A stretch of 16,062 nucleotides of DNA from CAVHXA01 sp963639765 (GTDB lineage Bacteria > Bacillota > Clostridia > Oscillospirales > Oscillospiraceae). The DNA is taken from assembly GCA_963639765.1 (NCBI GenBank), contig CAVHXA010000038.1:1-16062 (forward strand), given 5' to 3'. Every line of letters starts with the position of its first letter. The first letter of the stretch is position 1. The notes beneath the pieces are model-generated. The model was not told the DNA's origin, did not search any database, and saw only the letters and a list, made by a program, of their open reading frames with translations. Below, one piece after another: positions 5,034 through 13,602 of the stretch. Both the position numbers and the translations under genes were made by a program.

Positions 5034-5567
5034 TTGAAAACAAAACGTCTTGTAATTGATGCCATGATGTGTGCGTTGTATGTTGTGCTGTCCAACTATC
5101 TGGCTCTGCCGCTGGGACCGATGAAGCTGACACTGGACGGGCTTCCGATTATTCTGACCGGACTGCTGTTTGGCCCGTTAGACGGTCTGCTGGTTGGCTT
5201 TATCGGAAATATTCTCAGCCAGGTTCTGGGTCCGTATGGACTGTCTGCAACAACTCTGCTTTGGGCACTGCCCGACGCTGTTCGCGGTCTGCTGATCGGT
5301 CTGTACCGCAGGCACTGGTATACCAGACCGTGCAAAGCGGTCATGATGGGCGTGTTTGTTGCCGCGGCCCTCACAGTGACCGGCCTTACAACCTTCGTGA
5401 TGTACATCGACTGTCTGGTATTCCAATATTCTTTTGCATCCTATACACCCTATATCCTCTGGCGTGTTTTGTCCGGTGTTATAATGGCTGCAATTTTCAC
5501 GATGCTTGTGCCGCTGCTTTTGCCGCCCTTGCAGCATATACTGCGGTCTGTGTCAGAAGGGAAATAA
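5034..5567 (+). CDS. folT: ECF transporter S component, folate type (FolT)
   Basis: The 177-residue product is an integral membrane S component of the ECF family: about six hydrophobic segments, a short positive N-terminus (KTKRL), and the early GPMKLTLDGLPIILTGLLFGPLDG region where S components of this group carry x-G-x-L-P-x-x-x-x-G-x-L-F-G-P. It would bind folate outside and work with the shared EcfA/A'/T module, which is not in this window. I chose TTG 5034, not ATG 5016: AAAGGAG at 5019-5025 lies eight bases ahead of the TTG and inside any protein begun at 5016, and family members begin M-K-T-K-R. Folate specificity rests on the THF riboswitch upstream. The stop is one base before birA, so the two are cotranscribed and probably coupled. 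Confidence 0.87.
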   Translation: MKTKRLVIDAMMCALYVVLSNYLALPLGPMKLTLDGLPIILTGLLFGPLDGLLVGFIGNILSQVLGPYGLSATTLLWALPDAVRGLLIGLYRRHWYTRPCKAVMMGVFVAAALTVTGLTTFVMYIDCLVFQYSFASYTPYILWRVLSGVIMAAIFTMLVPLLLPPLQHILRSVSEGK

Positions 5568-5568
5568 T

Positions 5569-6354
5569 ATGGACAGGATTTTGCTGCAGCAGCTTCTGTC
5601 AGAGCATCCATGGCATAACCGCGTGATCTGCCTGGATACAGTTGACTCCACCAACACATACCTGAAAAATCTTGCACTGCGGGGGGCAGCAGAGGGTACT
5701 GCCGTTCTGGCCCGGCAGCAGACAAACGGCCGCGGACGATGCGGTCGATTGTTTGATTCACAGCCCGGCGGCCTGTATCTGTCCGTTTTGCTCCGACCGG
5801 AGGTATTGCCGCAAAACCTCACAGTGGCAACGCCAATGACGGCTGCAGCTGTTAAACGCGCACTTCAAGGTTTGGATGATATTCCTGTAAAAATCAAATG
5901 GGTAAACGACATACTGCTGCATCAGAAAAAGCTCTGCGGTATTCTGTGCGAGCTTGTACCAACAGGCGGGCGGCCTGCTTTGGTTGTAGGTCTTGGTCTG
6001 AATGTCAGCCAAAAAAAGTTCTCCGGAGAGTTGGACAGAATTGCGATTTCTCTGGCGCAGGCGGGGTATACTGTCTCTATTGAGTCGCTGGCATCATCCA
6101 TCCTTCGGCAGATGCTTGCTGTCAGTCGTGATTTGGCATCCGGCAATACCGTATCATGGATCAACGAATATGCAGCCGACTGTATAACCGTTGGCAGACA
6201 GATAACCATTCCCTCGGCAGCAAACGGAGCTACGGCAAGGGCCTATGGAATCGGTGCAGCCGGAGAATTGCTCATCGTATGGCCGGATGGGACAAAGGAC
6301 GCGGTGAATGCCGGCGAGGTCTTGACAGTCGAACCGCAAAAAGCTACAATTTGA
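5569..6354 (+). CDS. birA: biotin--[acetyl-CoA-carboxylase] ligase, group I
   Basis: The 261-residue protein joins biotin to the carrier lysine of biotin-dependent carboxylases through biotinyl-AMP. The catalytic motifs are visible: DSTNTYLK near residue 25, GRGRCGR at 54-60 (adenylate-binding loop), KWVNDILL from K110 (usually K-W-P-N-D), the K120-K121-L-C-G-I-L strand, GLGLNV, and a small C-terminal SH3-like domain from about residue 205. It begins directly with the ligase domain and lacks the N-terminal winged helix of bifunctional BirA, so it is a group I enzyme that should not repress biotin genes. AGAAGGGA precedes the ATG. It starts one base after the folT stop and has no separate promoter visible, so it lies under the THF riboswitch transcript. 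Confidence 0.93.
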   Translation: MDRILLQQLLSEHPWHNRVICLDTVDSTNTYLKNLALRGAAEGTAVLARQQTNGRGRCGRLFDSQPGGLYLSVLLRPEVLPQNLTVATPMTAAAVKRALQGLDDIPVKIKWVNDILLHQKKLCGILCELVPTGGRPALVVGLGLNVSQKKFSGELDRIAISLAQAGYTVSIESLASSILRQMLAVSRDLASGNTVSWINEYAADCITVGRQITIPSAANGATARAYGIGAAGELLIVWPDGTKDAVNAGEVLTVEPQKATI

Positions 6355-6366
6355 TCAGTTTTTATT

Positions 6367-6386
6367 GCTCGCCGGGTTCGGCGAGC
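6367..6386 (+). promoter_or_regulatory. 8-bp perfect hairpin between birA and alaS
   Basis: GCTCGCCG (6367-6374) and CGGCGAGC (6379-6386) form a GC-rich stem with a four-base loop GGTT. The T-run lies before the stem, not after, so it is not a standard terminator on either strand. It stands about 23 bases before the alaS ribosome binding site (AGGAGGA, 6409-6415), and may be an mRNA processing or stabilising element. Partial termination is another option. Confidence 0.5.
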
Positions 6387-6421
6387 ACAAACCAAATCTC
6401 TAATCGACAGGAGGAGCCCAT

Positions 6422-9073
6422 ATGCCAAAAAAAGCCTACGGCGTTAACGAACTGCGAGAGATGTTTCTGAGCTTTTTCCAGACCAAGGGGCATCTGCGCC
6501 TGCCAAGCTTTTCTCTCGTTCCTCAAAACGATAAATCTGTTCTGCTGATCAACGCAGGCATGACCCCTATGAAGGCATGGTTCAAAGGCGAGGAAGAGCC
6601 GCCGTGCAAACGTGTTGCTACCTGCCAGAAATGTATTCGTACGGGCGATATTGAAAATGTCGGAAAAACGGCACGGCACGGCACATACTTCGAAATGCTG
6701 GGCAACTTCTCTTTTGGTGACTACTTCAAGCACGAGGCAATTGCCTGGACATGGGAATTCCTTACATCCGATGCATGGGTCGGGCTGGAACCCGATCGTC
6801 TGTATCCTTCGGTATATACCGATGACGATGAGGCATGGAATATCTGGCACAACGAAATCGGAATTCCGGAAGATCGGATTTTCCGCTTCGGCAAAGAAGA
6901 CAATTTCTGGGAGCATGGCTCCGGTCCGTGCGGTCCCTGCTCTGAGGTCTATTACGATCGCGGAGAAGAATACGGCTGCGGAAAACCGGGCTGTACCGTA
7001 GGCTGCGATTGTGACCGCTACATCGAAATCTGGAACAACGTATTTACCCAGTTCGACAACGATGGCCATAACAACTACACAGAACTTGCGCAGAAAAATA
7101 TCGATACAGGCATGGGACTCGAACGCCTGGCGGTTGTGTGCCAGCAGGTAAATTCTCTGTTTGATATCGATACCGTGATGCATATTACACACAAGGTTTC
7201 TGAGCTTACAGGCGCTTTTTATGGCCAGAGCTTCCAGAGAGATGTATCCCTGCGAGTCATTACCGACCATATTCGCGCAGCTGTATTCATGATCAGCGAC
7301 GGTATTTTGCCCTCCAACGAAGGTCGGGGTTATGTCCTGAGGCGGCTTTTGCGTCGGGCTGCGCGCCATGGAAAGCTTCTGGGCGTAAACGAGCCCTTCC
7401 TGCACAGGATCGTCGATACGGTGATCCACGAAAACGAATGCGAGTATCCGGATCTGCGCGAACGTCAGGAATACATTACAAAAGTAGTCTACAACGAAGA
7501 AGCCAGCTTTGCCAAAACAATTGACGGCGGCATGAAAATATTCGCGGAAATGCTGGCAGCACACAAGGCCGGGGGCGAGACGGTTTTTGCCGGTGCAGAC
7601 GCTTTCAAGCTATACGACACCTATGGTTTCCCGGTAGACCTTACCATCGAAATGGCCCAGGACGAAGGCATGACGGTAGACGAGCAGAGCTTTCAGCAGC
7701 TTATGCAGGAGCAAAAGGTCCGCGCACGCGAAGCGCGCAAGGCACTGGGTGATTTGGGCTGGGCCGGTGTTGAGTTTGGCAAGGACATACCGTCTACTCG
7801 ATTTGTCGGATATGATTGCACCGAGGCAGACGGAAAGCTGGTTGCCATAGTAGCAGACGATGAGCTGCGCGAAGAAATCGGGCAGGGCGCAGAAGCCATT
7901 ATCGTTCTGGATCAGACACCCATGTATGCGGAGATGGGAGGCCAGGTCGCGGATCATGGTCGGATAATGAGCTCTGCCGGTGTGTTCGAGGTGACCGATG
8001 TTCAAAAGAACAAGGGCGGAAAATACATGCACTACGGCAGGGTTTTGTCCGGAACCTTTACCGTTGGTGATGTGTGCACCTGCAAAATCGATGCCGACCG
8101 CCGACAGGCAATTCGCCGGGCGCACTCAGCCACGCACCTTCTGCAAAAGGCACTGACACAGGTTCTTGGTGATCATGTCCATCAGTCCGGTTCTCTGGTT
8201 GAACCCGATCGTCTGCGTTTTGACTTTACGCATTTTTCCGCGATGACAGCCGAAGAGCTGTCCAGGGTGAGTCTGCTGCTGAACGAATCCGTTTTGGCCG
8301 GCTATTCGATAAAAACAGAAGAATTGCCCATCGAAGAAGCCAGAAATCGCGGTGCCGTTGCTCTGTTTGGAGAAAAATACGGCGACATTGTTCGCGTGGT
8401 AGACATGGGAGACGGCTACAGTATAGAATTCTGCGGCGGCACACATCTGCGCAGCACAGCACAGATCGGTTCCGTACGTATTCTGAGTGAGTCGTCTGTT
8501 GCTGCCGGCGTGCGCCGTATTGAAGCCATTACCGGCAAGGCGGTTCTTGCGCAGACCGATGCATATTTCGAAACCATCTGCAAGACTGCTGAAACACTGA
8601 AGGCCAACAATCCCAACGATCTGCTCCACCGCGCCGAAACCGTGATGAAGGAACTGCGCGACAACAGGCAGCTGGCCGAAAAGCTGAAGGATCAGATGTT
8701 GGCTGCACGGTCCGACAGTCTTCTTGCTCAGGCCAGACCAATCGGCTCGCTGAAGGTCCTTACAGCCCGCATGGATGCTGATACCGCAGAGCTTCGAAAA
8801 ACAGGTGATCTGCTTCGCGAGAAAGACGAAAGCATTGTAGCCGTTCTGGCCGGTACAAATGGTGAAAAGATCAGCTTTTTTGCCGTTTGCGGAAAGCAGG
8901 CCGTCAAGGCCGGCGTAAAAGCCGGAGACCTGATGAAAGAAATCTGCAGGGCGGCAGGCGGATCGGGCGGTGGAAAACCCGACAGCGCCATGGGCGGCGG
9001 TAAAGAGCCGGGCAAGGTTGACCAGGCACTGGGCACTGCAGATGCCCTGGTTTCCCGCGCACTGGGACTGTAA
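6422..9073 (+). CDS. alaS: alanine--tRNA ligase
   Basis: At 883 residues this is a full-length AlaRS of the bacterial type, charging tRNA-Ala in the cytoplasm. The N-terminal class II catalytic core covers about 1-260 (start KAYGVNELREMFLSFF, motif 2 around RVATCQKCIRTGDIENVG, motif 3 with GMGLERLA). The tRNA recognition domain follows. The editing domain has the zinc ligands H568 and H572 (HSATHLL) and C671 and H675 (CGGTH). The C-Ala domain ends with the Gly-rich GGSGGGKPDSAMGGGK segment that is a hallmark of the family. A small cysteine-rich insert (about residues 178-198, GCGKPGCTVGCDC) is seen in many Clostridia versions. AGGAGG lies seven bases before the ATG. No T-box leader was found upstream. 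The HIT gene follows after 12 bases. Confidence 0.98.
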   Translation: MPKKAYGVNELREMFLSFFQTKGHLRLPSFSLVPQNDKSVLLINAGMTPMKAWFKGEEEPPCKRVATCQKCIRTGDIENVGKTARHGTYFEMLGNFSFGDYFKHEAIAWTWEFLTSDAWVGLEPDRLYPSVYTDDDEAWNIWHNEIGIPEDRIFRFGKEDNFWEHGSGPCGPCSEVYYDRGEEYGCGKPGCTVGCDCDRYIEIWNNVFTQFDNDGHNNYTELAQKNIDTGMGLERLAVVCQQVNSLFDIDTVMHITHKVSELTGAFYGQSFQRDVSLRVITDHIRAAVFMISDGILPSNEGRGYVLRRLLRRAARHGKLLGVNEPFLHRIVDTVIHENECEYPDLRERQEYITKVVYNEEASFAKTIDGGMKIFAEMLAAHKAGGETVFAGADAFKLYDTYGFPVDLTIEMAQDEGMTVDEQSFQQLMQEQKVRAREARKALGDLGWAGVEFGKDIPSTRFVGYDCTEADGKLVAIVADDELREEIGQGAEAIIVLDQTPMYAEMGGQVADHGRIMSSAGVFEVTDVQKNKGGKYMHYGRVLSGTFTVGDVCTCKIDADRRQAIRRAHSATHLLQKALTQVLGDHVHQSGSLVEPDRLRFDFTHFSAMTAEELSRVSLLLNESVLAGYSIKTEELPIEEARNRGAVALFGEKYGDIVRVVDMGDGYSIEFCGGTHLRSTAQIGSVRILSESSVAAGVRRIEAITGKAVLAQTDAYFETICKTAETLKANNPNDLLHRAETVMKELRDNRQLAEKLKDQMLAARSDSLLAQARPIGSLKVLTARMDADTAELRKTGDLLREKDESIVAVLAGTNGEKISFFAVCGKQAVKAGVKAGDLMKEICRAAGGSGGGKPDSAMGGGKEPGKVDQALGTADALVSRALGL

Positions 9074-9085
9074 AGGAGGATCGGC

Positions 9086-9430
9086 ATGACGAACGACTGT
9101 CTGTTTTGTAAAATCGTTTCCAATGAGATTCCATCCACAAAAGTATACGAAGATGATCTTTGCCTCGGCTTTTTGGATGTGTCTCCATTGGCTCCCATCC
9201 ATTATCTGTTTATTCCAAAACAACACATTGCAGCCTCGGCAGCAGAAGTAACACCCGAAAACGATGCGGTGGTTGGACACATCTTCACCGCAATTGCACA
9301 GCTTGCCGCCAAAGAGGGCTTTTCCGGCGGATATCGTGTTGTTACCAACGTTGGCGAACTTGCCGGGCAAACAATTCATCATCTGCATTTTCACGTTCTG
9401 TCCGGCCGTCAGCTGAAGGACTTCAACTAA
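9086..9430 (+). CDS. HIT family nucleotide hydrolase (HINT type)
   Basis: The 114-residue product has the whole HINT fold and the signature H99-L-H101-F-H103-V-L, with H101 as the expected nucleophile. The N-terminus C5-L-F-C8-K-I is typical of bacterial members and often binds zinc together with a later histidine. Family members hydrolyse purine nucleoside phosphoramidates and aminoacyl-adenylates; the place directly after alaS fits clearing of aminoacyl-AMP, although this pairing is inference. AAGGAGGA precedes the ATG by five bases, and the gene is cotranscribed with alaS. Its stop codon TAA coincides with the left end of a dispersed repeat, so the last codons may have been set by that insertion. 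Confidence 0.94.
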   Translation: MTNDCLFCKIVSNEIPSTKVYEDDLCLGFLDVSPLAPIHYLFIPKQHIAASAAEVTPENDAVVGHIFTAIAQLAAKEGFSGGYRVVTNVGELAGQTIHHLHFHVLSGRQLKDFN

Positions 9431-9494
9431 GGCAGCACCGCGCAATTCGTCTGCGGACTTCGCAGGATCCTTTGCCCCGGCCCCGCGGTTCAGC
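9428..9494 (+). repeat. dispersed palindromic repeat, copy B
   Basis: The block opens TAAGGCAGCACCGCGC and continues CAATTCGTCTGC, then CTTCGC, TTTGC and GCGGT. Read in the same orientation, the reverse complement of 15321-15384 carries these blocks in the same order and spacing, so the two are copies of one element. The ends are roughly inverted (GGCAGCACCGC against GCGGTTCAGCC). It sits between the HIT stop codon and the intrinsic terminator at 9513. Confidence 0.7.
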
Positions 9495-9512
9495 CGCAGA
9501 GATACAACAACT

Positions 9513-9556
9513 CGCAGCAGCTCAGGATATCAGAATGTCCGGCTGCTGCGTTTTTT
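9513..9556 (+). terminator. intrinsic terminator after alaS-HIT
   Basis: CGCAGCAGC (9513-9521) pairs perfectly with GCTGCTGCG (9542-9550) and is followed at once by six T bases. The loop of 20 bases has some internal pairing potential. It closes the folT-birA-alaS-HIT direction of transcription. Confidence 0.9.
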
Positions 9557-9606
9557 ATATCCGTCTTCGCTGTATTGCAAAACATGCATGCGTTATCTGC
9601 TTTTTA

Positions 9607-9636
9607 TTGCCCAAAGCCCTGCAGATGTGATAGAAT
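9607..9636 (+). promoter_or_regulatory. promoter of the comEC operon
   Basis: The -10 box TAGAAT (9631-9636) is preceded by TGA, an extended -10. A weak -35 box TTGCCC (9607-9612) lies 18 bp upstream. The ribosome binding site AGGTGAG is at 9651-9657, just before ATG 9661, so the leader is short. It lies right after the terminator at 9556. Confidence 0.6.
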
Positions 9637-9660
9637 GAAACAGCAATGTGAGGTGAGAAG

Positions 9661-11931
9661 ATGCGAACGCTGGTCTGCTTTGCATGCGGATGGTTCCTGG
9701 CTATGGCCGCTGCCGTGTATTTGCTGCAGACGGACTTTCTGGTGCTTGCGGCAGCCGGAATTACCGCTCTTGCATCGGGTCTGATTCTGGTTTCCAAAAA
9801 AAAGACAGGGCGCAATATTGGCTCCGGCCGCCTGCTTTGCGGACTGCTTGGTGTATTTGCTGCATTTTGCTGGTTTTTTCTGTGGAAATCCGTTTGGTAC
9901 GCACAGGCAGAGCGGGCTGTGACTGCGCAGGCTCGGGTTTGCTCTTTTCACGCAGTGGATGATGCGGTTCAGACTGCATACGGCAGCTCAGTCTATGCAC
10001 GGCTCGACAGTACTTCAATGCCGATAAAGACTCTGGTATACCTGAAGGACTATAACCCGGAGCTCTATGCCGGCGATACAATCACCGGCATGTTTACTGT
10101 TGATCTCAGCTCGGAAGCCGGCGACTACTACGATTCCACAGGCACACTGCTTATTGCACGTCAGGCCGGTGAACTTGCCATAACCGACGGAGCTTCCACG
10201 TTTCTTTACTTTCCGAAAATTCTCTGCCGCTTTTTGCGACAAAGCGTAGACAGCTGTTTCGATCGGGATTCTGCCGGATTGATCAAGGCCCTCCTTACAG
10301 GCGACCGAAGCGGTATGGATTATGCCTTTACATCCGACCTCAAATCCGCAGGGATCTATCATGCGGTAGCGATCTCCGGCCTTCATGTCAGTCTGCTGGC
10401 AACAGCTCTATACCATTTCCTCGGAGCGAACCGCCGTCTGTCCGCTGCAGTGACACTGCCGATTCTGTGGGTATTTGCAGCAACGACAGGCGGAGCTCCG
10501 TCGGTCTGCAGAGCGGTAATCATGCAGAGCATCCTGCTTTTGGCACCGCTTCTCGGACGGGATTACGACCCGCTTACAGGGCTTGGCCTGGCGGGCATTC
10601 TGCTCCTGCTTCCAAATCCGCTGGCGGTCCGGCATATCGGTCTGCAGCTTTCTGTTGCGTCAGTGGCGGGACTGATGCTTTTTTCCGACAGGCTGGAGCA
10701 GTATTTTTTGAACCGGAGCCTGCTTTGCCTTCTGGCAAAAAAAGGAGCGCCTCAAAAAAAGCTGGTTTCTGTTTTTGCAGAAAGCGCAGCGACCTCTCTT
10801 GGCGCCCTGCTGCTTTCTACTCCATTCATGGCACTGCATTTCGGGTCTGTTTCCCTGATTTCCCCGCTTACAAATTTACTGGGACTATGGGCAGTCACAC
10901 TATGCTTTGCCTCAGGGGCCTGTGTTGCGCTTCTTGGCCTGCTGCTGCCTGCATTGGCAGGGCTGCTTTCATGGTTCCCGTCCCTGTTTGTTGCCTATCT
11001 GCGCGGACTTGTTCGTATGCTGGCACGGATTCCGCTTTCCTGTGTATATACGTCAGCAAATCCATGCCTGTGGGTTTGGCTGTGTTTTCTCTATGCGATC
11101 ATTCTGCTTTGCAAAAAGTTCGGTCCGCCAAAAAGCGTTTTGCGGCCTGTCTGCTGCAGCATCATCACCCTGTGTCTGGCTGTTGCTGTTCCGATTATTG
11201 CGTCTCGTTCGGCACAATACGATTTTCAGATGCTCGATGTAGGCCAGGGGCAAAGTATTCTGCTGACCTCCGGCAGCACAAGCGCGCTGATTGACTGCGG
11301 CGGCTCAGACGCAGACACAGCCGGAGATCTGGCTGCGCAGGTTTGTCAGACCAGGGGAGAGTATGCACTGGACCTTCTGATCCTGACACACTACGATGAC
11401 GATCATGCCGGAGGGACAGAGCAGCTTCTGCGGCGCCTGAAAATAAAAACCATCTGTCTTCCGGACAATGGCGCAGAGCCGCAGCGTCAGGCAGAAATAC
11501 AGCTTGCGGCCGAAGCGGCCGGCTGTCAGGTACGAACGATCAGCCGGGACGAAACCATTCTTTTCGGACAGGGCAGGCTCAGATTGTATGCACCGGAAAA
11601 AGACGGAAACGAAAATAGCTGCATGGCAGTTCTGGCAAGCTTTCATCAAACGGATTTTTTTATCACAGGCGATATGAATCAGCAGGCAGAGCAGAATCTG
11701 CTTGATCGTACAGGCCTGTGTGATGCGGAATACCTTGTGGCCGGGCATCATGGCTCCAAATATTCAACGGGAGAGGCACTTCTCAAGGCAATCCGGCCCG
11801 GGGCTGTGCTTATTTCCGTTGGAAAAAACAGCTACGGCCATCCGGCAGAGGAAACCTTAGGCCGAATTCGCGCTGCCGGGGCAGCGTGTTACCGCACAGA
11901 CCAGTGCGGAACTATCCGGATCAGAGGGTGA
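9661..11931 (+). CDS. comEC: ComEC/Rec2 DNA internalisation channel
   Basis: This 756-residue membrane protein has the full ComEC layout. Two N-terminal membrane helices and a small beta-rich external domain (DUF4131, to about 190) come first. The Competence domain follows, with the hallmark LLTGDRSG and A-I-S-G-L-H242 segments and many helices up to about residue 515. The C-terminal metallo-beta-lactamase domain has LDVGQGQ (525-531), H577-Y-D-D-D-H582-A-G-G, D671 in ITGDM and H696-H697-G-S. In competent bacteria ComEC carries single-stranded DNA across the membrane, and the C-terminal domain is thought to degrade the other strand. The metal ligands are intact, so it should be active. It leads an operon with holA four bases downstream. 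No comEA is seen nearby. Confidence 0.94.
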   Translation: MRTLVCFACGWFLAMAAAVYLLQTDFLVLAAAGITALASGLILVSKKKTGRNIGSGRLLCGLLGVFAAFCWFFLWKSVWYAQAERAVTAQARVCSFHAVDDAVQTAYGSSVYARLDSTSMPIKTLVYLKDYNPELYAGDTITGMFTVDLSSEAGDYYDSTGTLLIARQAGELAITDGASTFLYFPKILCRFLRQSVDSCFDRDSAGLIKALLTGDRSGMDYAFTSDLKSAGIYHAVAISGLHVSLLATALYHFLGANRRLSAAVTLPILWVFAATTGGAPSVCRAVIMQSILLLAPLLGRDYDPLTGLGLAGILLLLPNPLAVRHIGLQLSVASVAGLMLFSDRLEQYFLNRSLLCLLAKKGAPQKKLVSVFAESAATSLGALLLSTPFMALHFGSVSLISPLTNLLGLWAVTLCFASGACVALLGLLLPALAGLLSWFPSLFVAYLRGLVRMLARIPLSCVYTSANPCLWVWLCFLYAIILLCKKFGPPKSVLRPVCCSIITLCLAVAVPIIASRSAQYDFQMLDVGQGQSILLTSGSTSALIDCGGSDADTAGDLAAQVCQTRGEYALDLLILTHYDDDHAGGTEQLLRRLKIKTICLPDNGAEPQRQAEIQLAAEAAGCQVRTISRDETILFGQGRLRLYAPEKDGNENSCMAVLASFHQTDFFITGDMNQQAEQNLLDRTGLCDAEYLVAGHHGSKYSTGEALLKAIRPGAVLISVGKNSYGHPAEETLGRIRAAGAACYRTDQCGTIRIRG

Positions 11932-11935
11932 TACC

Positions 11936-12976
11936 ATGGCAAGTGCAAAAAAAGACGCTGCGGCTCTGGGCACAGACATTTTAAAAAAACAGCTTCGTGC
12001 CGGTGATATCGCTGATTTCTATATTTTTTACGGGACCGAAGCCTATCTGCGTGAGAGTTATCTGACAATTCTGCGAAATCGGATTTTGCAGGACTCGGAT
12101 TTTGATCATCATCGCTTTCAGGGCCAGGATGCGGATATCAGTCAGGTGCTGGCTGCAGTACAGACCCCGCCGTTTATGGCAAGCCGTACTCTGGTAGAGC
12201 TGTGGGATTTTGATCCATTCAAGGCTCGCGAGGGTGTGCGCGACACAATGCTGCGTATACTGGATCATCTGACGGATACATGCTGCCTGATAATGGTTTT
12301 TACAACTGCCGACTATTCTCCGGATCGGCGAATGAAAAAGCTTGCATCGGCAATGGAACGTGCACGCGTATTCTGTTTTTCACCGCCGGGTGAAAACGAA
12401 TTAATCGAGTGGATTCGCCGCCACTTTCACAGTGCCGGAAAGGATATCGAACGTGACATGTGCCGTTATCTGATATTCCTGACCGGCGGCTCCATGACAA
12501 CATTAAATCAGGAAATTCAAAAAACAGCGGCTTATGCCGAGAAGCCTGTGATCACGCGCGAGGATATTGATACAGTGGTAACCCCTGTACTGGAAGCAGG
12601 TGTCTTTGATATGGTCGATCTGGTTTCCAAAGGCACCTTTGATCAGGCTTTCGTCAAATTGGAGCAGCTCTGTCAAATGGAGGCAGAACCTGTTTCCATC
12701 CTTGCGGCATTGGGTTATCAGCTGCGAAGATTATATGCGGCCCGTCTGCTGCTTGAGCAGGGGAAGGGTGCTGCAGACATTCAGGAACACCTTCACATCA
12801 GCACATATCCGGCACGCCTCCTTTATGATGCCGCCCGCCGTTTTACTGTCGACTGGTGCAGAAAGGCTGTTGTATTGCTGGCACAGACGGATTATCGATT
12901 AAAATCCTCTTATGGCGATTCCAAACGCATACTGGAAATTTTGCTGTTGAATCTGGCACAGGAGGCCCGGCTATGA
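11936..12976 (+). CDS. holA: DNA polymerase III subunit delta
   Basis: The 346-residue product is the clamp-loader wrench that opens the beta sliding clamp during replication. Visible features are the N-terminal fold with IYIFYGTEAYL-like text (here DFYIFYGTEAYLRESY), the F-x-x-x-x-L-V-x-L region (PFMASRTLVELWDF) that leads to the clamp contact, the central LIMVFTTADY strand with basic follow-up, and the C-terminal collar domain (AALGYQLRRLYAARLLLEQGKG, then YRLKSSYGDSKRILEILLLNLA). The length is normal. The start lies four bases after the comEC stop, with AGAGGG in the end of comEC as binding site. comEC next to holA is a common order in Firmicutes. Confidence 0.92.
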   Translation: MASAKKDAAALGTDILKKQLRAGDIADFYIFYGTEAYLRESYLTILRNRILQDSDFDHHRFQGQDADISQVLAAVQTPPFMASRTLVELWDFDPFKAREGVRDTMLRILDHLTDTCCLIMVFTTADYSPDRRMKKLASAMERARVFCFSPPGENELIEWIRRHFHSAGKDIERDMCRYLIFLTGGSMTTLNQEIQKTAAYAEKPVITREDIDTVVTPVLEAGVFDMVDLVSKGTFDQAFVKLEQLCQMEAEPVSILAALGYQLRRLYAARLLLEQGKGAADIQEHLHISTYPARLLYDAARRFTVDWCRKAVVLLAQTDYRLKSSYGDSKRILEILLLNLAQEARL

Positions 12977-13602
12977 TCCACATCAAACAGGCTGTTGTCG
13001 TAGAAGGACGCTACGACAGAAAAAAATTGCAGCAGTTTGTGGATGCGCCTGTTTTTGAAACCCGAGGCTTTGGGATAATGAACGATCGTCAGCTGCTGCG
13101 GTTTCTGCGTCAGATTGCCCAAAAGCGCGGCCTGATCATCCTTACGGATTCTGATGGTGCGGGTTTTGTTATTCGAAACTATCTGAAGGGAGCCTTGCCA
13201 AAGGAGCAGGTTCTGCATGCCTATATCCCGGACATACCGGGAAAGGAACGCAGAAAATCCCATCCCGGAAAAGAAGGTCTTCTGGGTGTAGAGGCGATGG
13301 ATGAGGAGACAATTTATCGTGCTCTGCTTGCGGCAGGAGCAGTTATGGACGAAGAAGCACCGGCCACTCCGTACGAACCGCTTACCTATACCGACCTGTA
13401 TCATGCAAAGCTGACCGGACACAGCGGCAGCCGTGCGCTTCGAAAAAAACTGTCGGAGCACATCGGCCTGCCTGCACACCTGGGAACAGCTGCTCTGCTG
13501 GATGCGCTGAATATTCTTCTGAACCGGCAGGAACTGTTTGCTTTGGCAAAAAGTATGGAAAACAATTCTGATACCGAGGAGTATAAACAGGATGCAGAAT
13601 AA
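12973..13602 (+). CDS. rnmV: ribonuclease M5 (TOPRIM + DUF4093)
   Basis: The 209-residue protein is a TOPRIM nuclease of the RNase M5 group, which matures 5S rRNA in Firmicutes with help from ribosomal protein L18. E11 of VVEGRYD and D59-S-D61 of LTDSDGAG are the metal-binding residues. The C-terminal half (about 110-200, with DEETIYRALLAAGA and YTDLYHAKLTGHSGSRALRKKL) matches DUF4093, the helical domain attached in these proteins. It starts at ATG 12973, overlapping the holA stop as ATGA, with AGGAGG seven bases upstream. In many Firmicutes the next gene is ksgA; here it is a membrane enzyme instead. Confidence 0.92.
   Translation: MIHIKQAVVVEGRYDRKKLQQFVDAPVFETRGFGIMNDRQLLRFLRQIAQKRGLIILTDSDGAGFVIRNYLKGALPKEQVLHAYIPDIPGKERRKSHPGKEGLLGVEAMDEETIYRALLAAGAVMDEEAPATPYEPLTYTDLYHAKLTGHSGSRALRKKLSEHIGLPAHLGTAALLDALNILLNRQELFALAKSMENNSDTEEYKQDAE

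Noticed and set aside
6355..6421. A T-box leader for alaS
   Set aside because: The gap is only 67 bases and the T-box motif and specifier stem are absent.
8126..9445. A 439-codon open frame on the minus strand, opposite alaS and HIT
   Set aside because: It mirrors codon bias of strongly supported genes on the plus strand. It has no family match in translation, and the same holds for the long minus frames opposite the thiolase and the alaS 5' half.
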